From Isotricha intestinalis (Eukaryota > Ciliophora > Litostomatea > Vestibuliferida > Isotrichidae), in the NCBI GenBank assembly GCA_023807065.1, contig JAJJLU010003822.1, forward strand, positions 1-29,420: a stretch of 29,420 bases of DNA, given 5' to 3'. Position 1 is the first letter of the stretch. Each line of letters opens with the position of its first letter. A program made the translations under genes and the position numbers. Shown one piece after another: positions 10,239-19,678 of the stretch. The notes under the pieces were generated by a model that was given only the letters and a program-made list of their open reading frames with translations, did no database searches and was not told the origin of the DNA.

Positions 10239-12164
10239 TTAATGCGGTGATACACCATTTATATTTCTATAAGAAGGAATTCCTGAAAAAGGTCTTTCTC
10301 GACTTATATTAATATCAAAATTTATATGTCCTGTACTTCCAATTCTACTTCTATTTTTAAAATTGTTTTCATCTCTTATATTCCTTAAATATGAAGAATT
10401 AAATTGAAATAATTTCATTGATGGATTTTTAGTTAAGAATGGTATTTTTTTTTCTTTTAAATTTATTTTTGAATATCTAGATGATGGTATTTCAAATTTA
10501 TTATCAGTTATTGAAGAATTATTTTTATTTCTTGTAGAATTGATAGAAAGATTTTTATCAACTGAAGACTTTTGAAAATTACTATTATTATATGAATAAA
10601 TTGCTTTTTTAATTACATTTTTATAATTTTCATTATAATTACTTGCAGAATTATAACTTGCAATTTTACTAATTGGTCTACTATAAGAATAAATTGGAGA
10701 TTGTAATTTTGTTTTACAATTATCAATTAATTTTGAATTATTTTTATTTACAATATTATCTCTTGAACTATTATTATTATAACATAAACTTTTAGAATGA
10801 TGTAAATTATGTGGTCGTGAATAAATAATATTATCTTTACTATTTTTTTCTTGGTTTTCTTTATATAAAATTTCATAATGTGAAGAATTAGGGAAATTAC
10901 TGTTATTACAATTAACATTATTTGATATTTTTTTCCTTGAATTTAAATAATTTACAATAGGAATATAGTTAAAGCAACTTTCTTCCGAATTTTTCCCTTT
11001 CAAACCAGTATTATACCCAGTACTTTTTGTAGATAAAGTAGTATTATCCCCAGTAACATTATTATAATTGGAATTTCTATTTTTCTTCCCTTTAGTTTCA
11101 TCAAAATAATTATCAGGTAACAAATCTTCTCTAACAAAAGTATAATTAAGAAAAATTTCTTTATACATTTCTTTCTCTTTATAACCCAAATACCTTTCTC
11201 TAGTACTAGTATCAATCTTATCAACTTTTTCACAATATCTCCTATCAAAATTATCTCCATTTCTTGGAATAAAAGGAGCTTTTATTTTCTTTTCTTCAAT
11301 CTCATTCCAAAAGACCCCTTCAAACCATTTATGTTTCATGACTTCAAAAATTCCATTATATCCTAATCTCTTCCCTGGTTTCCTCATCATCATTCTATTA
11401 ATAAAATCACAGCTTTCAATAGACCATCCTAGTTCAATAGCATCTTTCCTATGAATATGAGCTTGTTTGGAAAAGACAGCTTCTTTTATTTCTTTCCTAT
11501 TTCTCCCTAAATAAGGTCTCTTCCCAGTCATGAACTCATAACAGATGATTCCTATAGCGAAGAAGTCTACTGGGAAACTGTGATTCTGACCACATAACAC
11601 TTCAGGTGCCATATAACCAGGAGTACCCGAGGTCTCACTCGAATTGTCTCTAGTTTTACGAGAGGCTACACCAAAGTCTGTTAAGGCTAAGTAACCTGAT
11701 GAGTCTAATACTAAATTTTCTGGTTTAATATCTCTGTGGATTATATTTTTAGAATGGATATATTTGAGAGACAAAAGGAGACATGATATGAAAAATTTAG
11801 TTTCTATTTCTGTAAATTTTTTTTTTAAACATAAATGATATCGTAAATCTCCTCCTTGAAATAAATCCATTACTAAATATAAATTATCTGTATCTTGGAA
11901 GGAACATATCATATTTACTAGAAATGGGTAATTTAATTGGGTTAAAAAGTCTTTTTCGTTTTTTATACTCTTTTCACTTTTTCTATCTATTATTTTCACT
12001 TTTGACATTTCTTTTAAAGCATATTTATTTTGGGTTTTTTTATAAAGAACTTTCCATACTTTTCCAAAACCACCTCTTCCTATTATATAGAGAAATTCGA
12101 ATAAGTTTTTAGTGATTGGAATAGTGCTTATTTGATGAATTTGGGATTTTTGATCTTGACCCAT
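10239..12164 (-). CDS. AGC-type Ser/Thr protein kinase with long Asn/Ser-rich tail
   Basis: Intact 641-residue kinase. The domain starts at residue 21: glycine loop GRGGFGKV at 29-36, ATP-binding Lys51 in ALKEM, GGDLRYH around 104-110, HRDIKPEN at 143-150 (catalytic Asp145), DFG at 163-165, TPGYMAPE at 181-188, and DFFAIGI at about 200. The order and spacing match AGC kinases, closest in style to the STK32/YANK-like kinases expanded in ciliates. Residues about 345-641 are Asn/Ser-rich and disordered. No AGC hydrophobic motif is clear. The stretch coding residues about 155-215 (11520-11700) is much richer in G+C than the rest. A short Met-Gly start (MGQDQKS) could be myristoylated: Gly2 is present, though Gln6 rather than Ser weakens this. 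Confidence 0.9.
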   Translation of the reverse strand: MGQDQKSQIHQISTIPITKNLFEFLYIIGRGGFGKVWKVLYKKTQNKYALKEMSKVKIIDRKSEKSIKNEKDFLTQLNYPFLVNMICSFQDTDNLYLVMDLFQGGDLRYHLCLKKKFTEIETKFFISCLLLSLKYIHSKNIIHRDIKPENLVLDSSGYLALTDFGVASRKTRDNSSETSGTPGYMAPEVLCGQNHSFPVDFFAIGIICYEFMTGKRPYLGRNRKEIKEAVFSKQAHIHRKDAIELGWSIESCDFINRMMMRKPGKRLGYNGIFEVMKHKWFEGVFWNEIEEKKIKAPFIPRNGDNFDRRYCEKVDKIDTSTRERYLGYKEKEMYKEIFLNYTFVREDLLPDNYFDETKGKKNRNSNYNNVTGDNTTLSTKSTGYNTGLKGKNSEESCFNYIPIVNYLNSRKKISNNVNCNNSNFPNSSHYEILYKENQEKNSKDNIIYSRPHNLHHSKSLCYNNNSSRDNIVNKNNSKLIDNCKTKLQSPIYSYSRPISKIASYNSASNYNENYKNVIKKAIYSYNNSNFQKSSVDKNLSINSTRNKNNSSITDNKFEIPSSRYSKINLKEKKIPFLTKNPSMKLFQFNSSYLRNIRDENNFKNRSRIGSTGHINFDINISRERPFSGIPSYRNINGVSPH

Positions 12165-12249
12165 TTTTTTGTTTTTTAATTTTAGCTTATTTAATTTTTA
12201 TGAAAAATATTTATTTTTTTTATTCAATATTAAATCAAATTAATTTATA

Positions 12250-12420
12250 AAATCTCAAGATAATGTAAGTAACTTTTTAATACAGTAAATGAATGAAGAA
12301 GGAAATTATTATTTCCATAATGGTAGAATTTATATATTGGAAATTATATTGAAGGTATTAAAGAAAAATATACTTCACTAAATGGAAACAATTTTAAAGG
12401 TAAATGAAAAAATAAACTAT
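12250..12420 (+). pseudogene. Relic of a MORN-repeat protein gene
   Basis: MORN repeats (Y-x-G-x-W/Y-x-x-G-x-x-x-G) are membrane-plate or scaffold motifs, common in ciliate and apicomplexan proteins. Here EEGNYYFHNGR (12295-12327) and, in a shifted frame, YIGNYIEGIKEKYTSLNGNNFKG (first part at about 12333) together match the repeat. Removing one 'at' from the tatatatt stretch at 12331-12338 restores N-G-R-I-Y-I-G-N-Y-I-E-G. Just upstream lies a possible 21-base intron, gtaagt...acag (12265-12285); a possible donor gtaaat follows the last G. A TAA at 12286 lies in the reading frame. No intact open frame remains, so this is a decayed gene. Confidence 0.55.
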
Positions 12421-12886
12421 TTTGATATTAGGTTATTAACTAATAAAGGGAAAAATCTACTATATTTAAAAATGAGAAATGCAAAGAAGTATTTTGATAA
12501 TTAATAATTTTGAAATTTTTTGTTTTTGTTTTAGGAAAATATAAACATATTTGGGGACATCTTTTTATTAAAAAATTTTCGGCCATTAAGTTTTTTAATA
12601 ATATTTGAATTTTTTTGTTTTTTCTGATCTTTTGATTTTCTGATGATGAAGATTTTTAATTTTTCTTTTTATGCATTTTTTTATTTATTTTTTGGGCTCT
12701 TCTGATATTTGGGATAGTTGGTTTTAGGGGTTTTTAAGGGATTTTTTCTGATTTATTAATATTTTTTTTTATTTAAAATTTAATCGATTATTATAATATC
12801 CCCTATCCCAATCCTAAAAAATTTATTAAAAAAATTTAACAATTTTTTAATTAATTATTTTTAAATAAAAAGATTTATTAAATAGT
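12421..12886. other. Gene-poor stretch with T/G-rich then C-rich segment
   Basis: No coding region is convincing here. From about 12535 to 12780 one strand is strongly T-rich with G-clusters (ttgggatag, ttttagggg, taaggg). A C-rich stretch (ccctatccc) follows at about 12800-12812. The 9-base ttgggatag/ctatcccaa pair can form a weak hairpin. It lies between a MORN relic and the end of the membrane-protein gene, and may hold that gene's 3' untranslated region. Confidence 0.4.
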
Positions 12887-13348
12887 TTAATTTACTGAAT
12901 TGGATATTAAAGGAACTTTTTGTTCATCCATTTCTATATCCCTAGATTCTTGATTATTTTCATAAGTAGATGGAAAACAGCAACAACTTGTAAATAGATT
13001 TATAAGGAAGTTTATAAAGGAAATCCAGAACAAAATACGAATAGCTCTATTTTTTATTCTTTTGCTCCCGTCATAAGCAAAATATAAATAAAAAGTACTA
13101 AATGCATAATATATTGCAGCAAATGAGAAAATAATTAAAAATATAATATAAAGACAAAAACAAAAAGGACCACATAAAATAGATATTATTAATAAAAATG
13201 GTACTAAAGATAAAAATATACAGCAAATATCAAATTTTATTCTTTTTTCATGATATTCAGGAAAATCTGTTTCATTATAATTAAATTTTAATTCAATTAT
13301 TGGCAGTACAAGGAATATTAAATAAATCGCAAGGCCATTATTATTCAT
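12887..13348 (-). CDS. Small membrane protein with about four hydrophobic helices
   Basis: A 153-residue protein. Hydrophobic stretches sit at about residues 5-18, 38-58, 60-90 and 101-122. The N-terminal helix AIYLIFLVLPII directly follows a short MNNNGL and could be a signal anchor. The loop between the first two helices has FNYNETDFPEYHEKRIKFD. The last helix ends in a Cys cluster (TSCCCFP), a likely palmitoylation site. The C-terminal 30 residues are acidic and end PLISNSVN. The overall plan is tetraspan-like, but no family signature is seen, so no function is claimed. Its start is 230 bases downstream of the end of the RBM5/10-like gene on the same strand. Confidence 0.65.
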   Translation of the reverse strand: MNNNGLAIYLIFLVLPIIELKFNYNETDFPEYHEKRIKFDICCIFLSLVPFLLIISILCGPFCFCLYIIFLIIFSFAAIYYAFSTFYLYFAYDGSKRIKNRAIRILFWISFINFLINLFTSCCCFPSTYENNQESRDIEMDEQKVPLISNSVN

Positions 13349-13578
13349 TTTTATAAATTATGGTTTTTAACTTATAAAAATTATTCATATTCTATTAATA
13401 AAATTGTATGATATTTATATATATTATCATAAATTATTAATTATTGTTACATAAATAAAGCAAAAATTTATCTTAAAAAGATAAAAAATTTCCCATAAAA
13501 TTAATTTTATTTATAAATAAAAATTAATAATTCGAAATTAAATTTTAAAATTTTAGAATAAAAACTTATTTAATTTTA

Positions 13579-15891
13579 TTAATTATTTTCTTCAATATTT
13601 TTTTGTTTCAATAAATTTTCTTTATGAATTTGACTCATTTGCTCATGAATTTTTAATTTTTCTTCATTAGCAAATTTCCTTTGACATAATAAACAAATAT
13701 AATTTTTATTATTATCATTAGTATTTTGAGTAACATTTGAATTTATTATTTCATTATTCTCTTTTGAATCCTTTGATTTTTTGTTTTTATCTAAAAATAT
13801 ATTATAATTATTTATTTTTTTACCTTTATTATTGTCCATCATATCCATTGAAATAACATTATCATATTTATCCATTTCATTTTCATTATTTTCAAATTGA
13901 TAAGGTTTAATATCTCTTTTAATATTAATACTAGTTTTATTTAAATTGTTTGGTTTATTTTTAGCAGTTTTTGCCCATTTTTTCATCTCCATTTCAGCTT
14001 TTTCTCTAGTTGTAATTTCCCTTTTAATATTACTATCTTTTTTAATAGTCTTATTATTAAATTCATTTTGTTTCTTAATTAAATTTTCATATTCTTCTTT
14101 TTCTCTCCCTTTATTTTGATTTAACTCAACTTTTGACTGCAATTGAGCAATGTTATCTAATCTTTTCTTTTCTTCATTAGTCAAATTTGAAGTATTTATT
14201 GAAGAAGGGTCAACAGCCTAATATAAAAAATATTAAATAAACAACAAAAAAATAACCTGTTGATAAGCTTTATCATCTTCTTTCTTAATTTTTGAATAAG
14301 CACCAAAAATTTGAAATCCTCTAATAAATAAAGGATTATTTTTCATTTCATCCAAAGCTTTTGTTGAATCTTCAATAGTAAAATATTCAACAAAAGCATA
14401 ATCTCTATATTCATCTTTTAAAGATATTCTATCTTTAACCATTCTAATGTCTTTCACTTGGCCATATTTACTAAAAAATTCAAGTAACTAAAAAAAAATT
14501 CAAATATACATACAAATGAAAAAATATAAATAAAATCATATATTTAATAAACAATTAATATATGAAAATACATATATTTTTTTGTATGATAGTATATTAT
14601 TAAATATAATTAAACTTACCTCTCCTTCATTAGAATCTTTAATCGAATCTCCTCTTACCATTAAACTAGTACTTGGTGGAATTTTCCCATTTTCTCCAAC
14701 AATAGTAGTTTTTTGTTTAATTACAGGAGCAATTCTACAATTCAATGTTTTTGGTCTTTTACATTTAAAACAAGCAACTCTTCTTGAAAAATTTTTACAA
14801 TCACAATATTCACAATACCAATCTTCATGAACTGTTGTTTCCATTGATGTTGTATATGAATTATTATCAATTAAATGAGTAACATAAGTTATACTTTCTC
14901 TGTTATTATTTATTTGTTGTGTGTTTGGAGTATATGATAAATTGTATAATGAACCATTTATTATTATTTTTCCATTTAACTTTTCATATAATTTCATTGC
15001 TACTGATATTGAAGGAAATATTATATATGCTAAATTTAAACTTTCTATTAATCTTATATCTTCTGGCATACTTGTTTCTGCTTCTAAACATTTTTCTCTG
15101 AAAATATCTTCTAATATTTCATTGTTTATATCTGGACCTAAATTTGATAAAATAAAAGTATTTGATGGTTCTTTAGTTTTTTGAATATTTTGATTATTAT
15201 TATTATAATTATATATGTTTGGTTGTTGATTTGGTATTGTATTACTTAAATTATATATTATTTGATTATTTTGATTATTTTGATTATTTGGGTTTAAAAT
15301 ATATGATTTACAATTATAATTTTGATTTAGATTATTAATATTAAAATTTTGGTTTATTTTTCCTTTGGTGAAATTTGGATTATTTTGAAATTGATTGTTA
15401 AAAAAATTATTTGGTTTAAATTGTTTTAATTTATCATCATATTGAATTTGTTTATTATTATTATATTTTTTCCTTTGATAATAATAATTTTTATTATTAT
15501 TTGAATTATCTCTAGATCTACTTCTAGAACGTGAATTAGAATGACTATATCTTCTATTTTTATTTGAATTTTCTCTTGAATAACTTGGAGAATTGGAATG
15601 ACTATATCTTCTATTTTTTTCATGTTTATGATGCACATGCTTTTCTTTATGACTGTGACTATGACTTCTTTCTCTTTTTGAATGTATATGATTTTTACTT
15701 ATTGAATGATCTCTTTCATTATAATGAGAATACCTCTTTTCATTATTATTGTTTTGATATTCAGATTTGTTTTGATAAAATTTTTTCTCATTGTAATTAT
15801 TTCCTTTATTTTGATAATGATTTGAACTATTATGAAGCTTTACTGTTTTATTTCCTATTTTAATTTCTTTTTGATATCTATTACTTGACAT
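13579..15891 (-). CDS. RBM5/RBM10-like splicing regulator, three exons
   Basis: RBM5/6/10 proteins control alternative splicing. The exons are 15891-14620, 14487-14257 and 14217-13579, giving 713 residues with both introns in phase 0. Intron 1 is 132 nt (GTAAGT...TTTTTTTTAG); intron 2 is 39 nt (GTTATT...ATATTAG). In order: an Arg/Ser/His-rich region with RSRSRSRD; an RRM beginning TFILSNLGPDI; a RanBP2-type zinc finger with C-x2-C-x10-C-x2-C (CEYCDCKNFSRRVACFKC); a second RRM split by intron 1 (TSLMVRG, then LLEFFSKYGQVKDIRM and RDYAFVEYF); and a C-terminal C2H2 finger with C-x2-C-x12-H-x6-H (CLLC...H...H). RRM-ZnF-RRM-C2H2 is the RBM5/10 order; the OCRE and G-patch of animal members are not visible, so this is a shorter form. 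RRM2 crossing an intron confirms the splice sites. Confidence 0.9.
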
Positions 15892-16483
15892 TTTTTTATA
15901 AATTAAATTATATCATTCATATAAATATATTAATAAATAAACAATTAAAAATAATAAAAAAAATCAAATAATATGCGATTTGAAATAATTCATTTCTTTC
16001 TCAAATATAATTTTTTAATATTATCATATCTAATTATAAAATTCAATTCATATTGTGAATGATTATGATAATTAATTCAAAATTTTTTAAAATTATATTA
16101 TTTATGATTAAAAAAAAAAAATAAATGAATATTTTATTTCTTGATTTACTTTTTTAAAACTTTAAATAAAATAATACTCATTTAAATTAAAAATAGTATT
16201 TTTTATGGAAGAAATGGGATATTTTTTTAATATAAAATTTTAATCATAATTATGAAAATAATAATAATAAAATATTTATTAATAATATGGTTTTGTCTGA
16301 TATATATAAATGAATATTTTGATTTTAATATATTGTATAAACATATCTCTAATTCATTAATTGACTAGATGAATAAATAATTTTTAATAGAATTATTGAT
16401 AAAATCTATCTTTCTTTTTATTGTTTATTCACTAATTTATTTAAATTAATTAATTAATTTTAAAAAATTAAAAACATTCAATT
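15892..16483. promoter_or_regulatory. 592-base divergent intergenic region
   Basis: This gap separates the starts of the RBM5/10-like gene (minus) and the rhomboid-like gene (plus). It is about 85-90% A+T. It holds an A-run near 16105, several (aat)n and (taatt)n stretches and a taattaattaatt run close to 16450. I see no open frame, RNA gene or recognised promoter element. It must contain at least two promoters. Confidence 0.4.
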
Positions 16484-17398
16484 ATGAATTCTATTGGTGA
16501 GAATGATCCTCAAAATGTGAATATTGAACAAAATGAAATTGAAAAAATGCAAAAAAAGGAACAAAAAAGAAAAACAATAAAAATATATCCAACTTTTATT
16601 TTTTTAGTAATGTTAAACTTATCTTTATATTTTTATTGCAATTATTATTCAATAAACTTTTCTTTTTTTTCTATAAGTGTATATACTTTTTTGTATAAAT
16701 ATCAATTTTATAGATTAATAACTCATCATTTTATGCATTATGGAATTTGTCATTTATTTATTGAATTACTTATAACTTTTTATTTATGTAAAAGTTTAGA
16801 AAAAATGATTGGAACTATATTAAGTTTTATTTTTATCTTAGTGAATATTATATCCACTTCTCTTTTGTTTGTGATATTTATTTTAATATTTAAATTTATA
16901 GGATATATTTTGAATTTAAATTTTAATAATGATTTTTTATATGAATGTGGAATGTCATCTTTGCTTTTTTCTTTATTCACATATATAATCGTATATAAAG
17001 CAAATAAACAAAAAATCTTTAAAATATTGAACATAATCCATGTGAATGTTAAAAGTGCTTCCTTTGTAGTTTTATTTATGCTTATTTTATTCACTCCAAA
17101 TAAGACTTTCTTTGGGAACATTTCTGGAATGATTAATGCTTATATAATAAAACATTTAATTGGCAGTAAAATTTATCCTAAATATGAAGCAATATATGAC
17201 TTTGAAAAATATTTTAAATTAAATTTTTATGATAGTTGTTATATTAGTGTGATGGAGCCAAATGAAGAAATGAAAGATTATTTAATTAATATTTTTAATA
17301 ATATAAATTTTAGTTCTTCCGAATATAATGAAAAAATAATATGTGTTCAAATGAATGAAATTCAAAATCCAAATAATAATAATCTTTTTGAATCTTAA
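16484..17398 (+). CDS. Rhomboid-like multi-spanning membrane protein, probably inactive
   Basis: A 304-residue protein with a 35-residue charged cytosolic start, then about six hydrophobic helices. The second block reads YRLITHHFMHYGICHLFIEL, which matches the rhomboid loop-1/TM2 pattern (R-L-x-T-x-x-F-x-H-x-x-x-x-H-L). GMSS at residues 156-159 is where rhomboid proteases have G-x-S-G, with Ser158 as the likely nucleophile position. The third rhomboid motif should be H-x-x-G-x-x-x-G; here it is FFGNISG (209-215), so the catalytic His is replaced by Phe. That suggests a pseudoprotease of the Derlin/UBAC2/RHBDD2 kind, acting in the ER or Golgi membrane (inference). The last 80 residues are soluble and include NEEMKDYL and Asn repeats. 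No intron is needed. Confidence 0.7.
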   Translation: MNSIGENDPQNVNIEQNEIEKMQKKEQKRKTIKIYPTFIFLVMLNLSLYFYCNYYSINFSFFSISVYTFLYKYQFYRLITHHFMHYGICHLFIELLITFYLCKSLEKMIGTILSFIFILVNIISTSLLFVIFILIFKFIGYILNLNFNNDFLYECGMSSLLFSLFTYIIVYKANKQKIFKILNIIHVNVKSASFVVLFMLILFTPNKTFFGNISGMINAYIIKHLIGSKIYPKYEAIYDFEKYFKLNFYDSCYISVMEPNEEMKDYLINIFNNINFSSSEYNEKIICVQMNEIQNPNNNNLFES

Positions 17399-17596
17399 AT
17401 AATATATTAAATAAATTTATATTTAAAATATAAATCATAAAAATTACTCAAAAAAATGATTTATGGAAATAAGTTAATTTATTAAGTCCCATCTTATAGA
17501 TAGATAGTTTTTAAAAAATAAATTTTATTTAATGATTGTTCTTTCATAAATTTCTAATTTCATTAAAAAATTAATGAAAAAATATGAAAAAAACTA

Positions 17597-18060
17597 GGTA
17601 ATAATGGTATTCCTCAAAATCATATGAAATAACTATAATTAATATCCCAAAAATTGGAAATAGAAAAAAATAATGTAAATACTAGATTCAGAGAAGGAAA
17701 ATTTAATAATAGAATATAATTAATGTTATATTAAATATTCATGTAGGAAAAATGGATCAATAAGTTTTCCTTGAAAAATATTATTTTATATTCAAATCAT
17801 TATTTTAATAATTTTAAATAGTTTGAATAATAAAATGAAAATGAATTTTTTTTCATTTGAATTTCAAATAAATATGATAATAATTAAAAGATAAAAGTCC
17901 AATTTCAAATTGAAGAAATAATTCAGATATAAATCTTAATAAAAATTCAATGTAAAACTCATGCTAATATTAATATATCAGAAGATTCTTGATTTATCAA
18001 AAGATTATATAATGCTCATAATCTTTTTTTCTTGTTAATGAAAAAATTATCTTAAAAAAA
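17597..18060 (+). pseudogene. Coding-like relic with TAA/TAG at Gln-like positions
   Basis: From 17597 to 17857 one frame without indels reads G-N-N-G-I-P-Q-N-H-M-K and on through a Lys/Asn-rich helical region (for example KLEIEKNNVNTRFREGKF). It has TAA at 17630, 17636, 17717, 17732, 17828 and 17831, TAG at 17744 and 17819, and CAA at 17615 and 17648. The same frame goes on past TGA (17858) as ISNKYDNN, KIKVQFQIEEII and IQCKTHANINISEDS, with another TGA and more TAA. His codons (CAT at 17621 and 17798) are kept. I recognise no family. Confidence 0.42.
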
Positions 18061-18175
18061 TATTTTATTAATATAAATAAAAATATTTTTAACTTAAAAA
18101 AAATAAAATTTAACAAAATGAGAAAATTAAATTAAAAAAATTAATGTCAATTAATAAACTAGATTAGGGATGAAA

Positions 18176-18722
18176 CAAAATTTGCATTCTAAAATTAGAA
18201 CATTTGAATCATAAGTTAAATATCATGAATTAAAATCCTCATCAAAAATTATTTTTTATTCTCATAGCATGAATATTACAAACTTAATTAAATGAAAATA
18301 TAAATTTTGGATAAACAATAATTAAAAAAAACTATTATTTTATCAAAAAATGTATTAATGAATTTCCATTTTAATAAACAAAGATTGAAAATATAACAAA
18401 AATTAAAGATACTCTTTATAATTTTCTTTTATTTTGTACTTAATAATGGATATAAGATTTACAGGATTAAAAGTCATTGTTTATGAAAGTGATTAATTTA
18501 AAGAATTATTAAATATAATTATAAAAAATGAAAAACAATAAAAGGTTGGACTTCTTATCAATTATTTAATTATCTAAAGTTAATGATAGATATAGGAGAA
18601 TGTATTAAAGATATTTAATTTAATATATAAGAATTTTTTAAAGTTACATTTTATCATCTAAAAAAATTATTTTAAAAATTTAAACATTTATATGGAATTT
18701 AATTATAATTTTTTTTTAATAT
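18176..18722 (+). pseudogene. Coding-like relic in three or more frame segments
   Basis: Segments in different frames read as protein: QNLHSKIRTFES...VKYHELKSSSKIIFY from 18176; MDIRFTGLKVIVYESD...FKELLNIIIKNEKQ from 18446; and GWTSYQLFNYLKLMIDIGECIKDI from about 18547. Between them the frame changes near 18355, 18440 and 18540. Interruptions are mainly TAA (for example at 18212 and 18490) plus occasional TGA. Segments are too short to assign to a family. The end is 22 bases before the start of the intact gene at 18745, so it could also be a dead upstream exon. Confidence 0.4.
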
Positions 18723-18744
18723 TATGATTTTATTTTTAAATTAA

Positions 18745-19473
18745 ATGAAAACACTTGATTTAGCAAATAAAATAAGGACAAATCTTTTAATAACAATAAA
18801 TAATGAACTAAATGAATATAAAACAAGAAAAAATGTTGATTTTTTTTTAAATAGTAAACCATTAAAAGAATATGAAAAATTATATGAAAAATTTGTTATT
18901 ATTGAAAGAAATGCAATAACAGGAACTATTGGGACTTATAAGAAAGAAACATATAGTGCTAATTTTTATAAAGTTCCTCTTAAATTAAAATATCCCACAA
19001 TTGAAGAAACTGATATATCAACTCATAAAATAACATTAACAAAAAATGTATTTAAAACTCAAAGAAAAAAAACACAAAAGATAAATATTCTAAAAAAGAA
19101 CAAATATGATACTCAACAAAAAAGAATTTCTGGTTCAATTAAATCCTTAAGATATTTTTGTTCTCATTTAAAAGATTATGAATATCAAGAATCAAAAATA
19201 ATTCGTGTAAATAGTCATATATTGCGTAGAAAAAAATATAATAAAATAGGAAGTAATAGTTATATATTATCTGTGAAAAGTTTTGAATTAAAAGAAGAAA
19301 AAAAACCAAAACATAGACAAAGTGTTATTCAACTTCAAAAAATGTGGGATGATAACAAAGTCAAAACTTCTTTAAAGAAACAACAAACTTTAAGTTTTTT
19401 TGATGATTATCTAAATGATAATAAAAACAATAAAAATAATAAAAAAAAAAATATTTTACTTTTAAATGATTAA
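18745..19473 (+). CDS. Basic, unstructured protein of unknown function
   Basis: A 242-residue, Lys/Asn-rich protein. The first 60 residues look helical (LDLANKIRTNLLITINNELNEYKTRK). The middle has KVFKTQ-like and KKTQKINILKK basic clusters. Later parts are SIKSLRYFCSHLKDYEYQES and QSVIQLQKMWDDNKV. The last 30 residues are poly-Asn/Lys. No domain or signal peptide is recognised; DNA or RNA binding is plausible from charge alone and is not claimed. The start at 18745 follows an A/T-rich leader and stops in all frames. Past the TAA at 19471 an exon-like frame lies at about 19501-19590. Confidence 0.6.
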   Translation: MKTLDLANKIRTNLLITINNELNEYKTRKNVDFFLNSKPLKEYEKLYEKFVIIERNAITGTIGTYKKETYSANFYKVPLKLKYPTIEETDISTHKITLTKNVFKTQRKKTQKINILKKNKYDTQQKRISGSIKSLRYFCSHLKDYEYQESKIIRVNSHILRRKKYNKIGSNSYILSVKSFELKEEKKPKHRQSVIQLQKMWDDNKVKTSLKKQQTLSFFDDYLNDNKNNKNNKKKNILLLND

Positions 19474-19678
19474 TGTAATTTAATTTAATTTATTTTATAG
19501 ATAATTCTTATATTGAACATTAATGGTCAATTTTATTAGGTAATACTGATTATAGATTATGTGAAAAAAAGTTTAAATTATTATCTTTTTAATAAAAAGA
19601 CTCTTTGAATATTATTCATTTTTTAAATATAAAAAGGATAAATTTAAATAATTAATAAATTATTAAAAAAATAAAATA

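Noticed and set aside
11000..11260. 86-codon minus-strand frame inside the AGC kinase tail
   Set aside because: Alternate frame of the kinase coding strand; the true frame is intact and conserved.
12700..12815. Possible telomere-like ttttagggg repeat
   Set aside because: Only one or two imperfect units, internal, no tandem array.
14921..15863. Several plus-strand frames (60-99 codons)
   Set aside because: All lie antisense to the RBM5/10-like exon 1, which has recognisable domains.
16780..17121. 113-codon minus-strand frame
   Set aside because: Antisense of the rhomboid-like gene.
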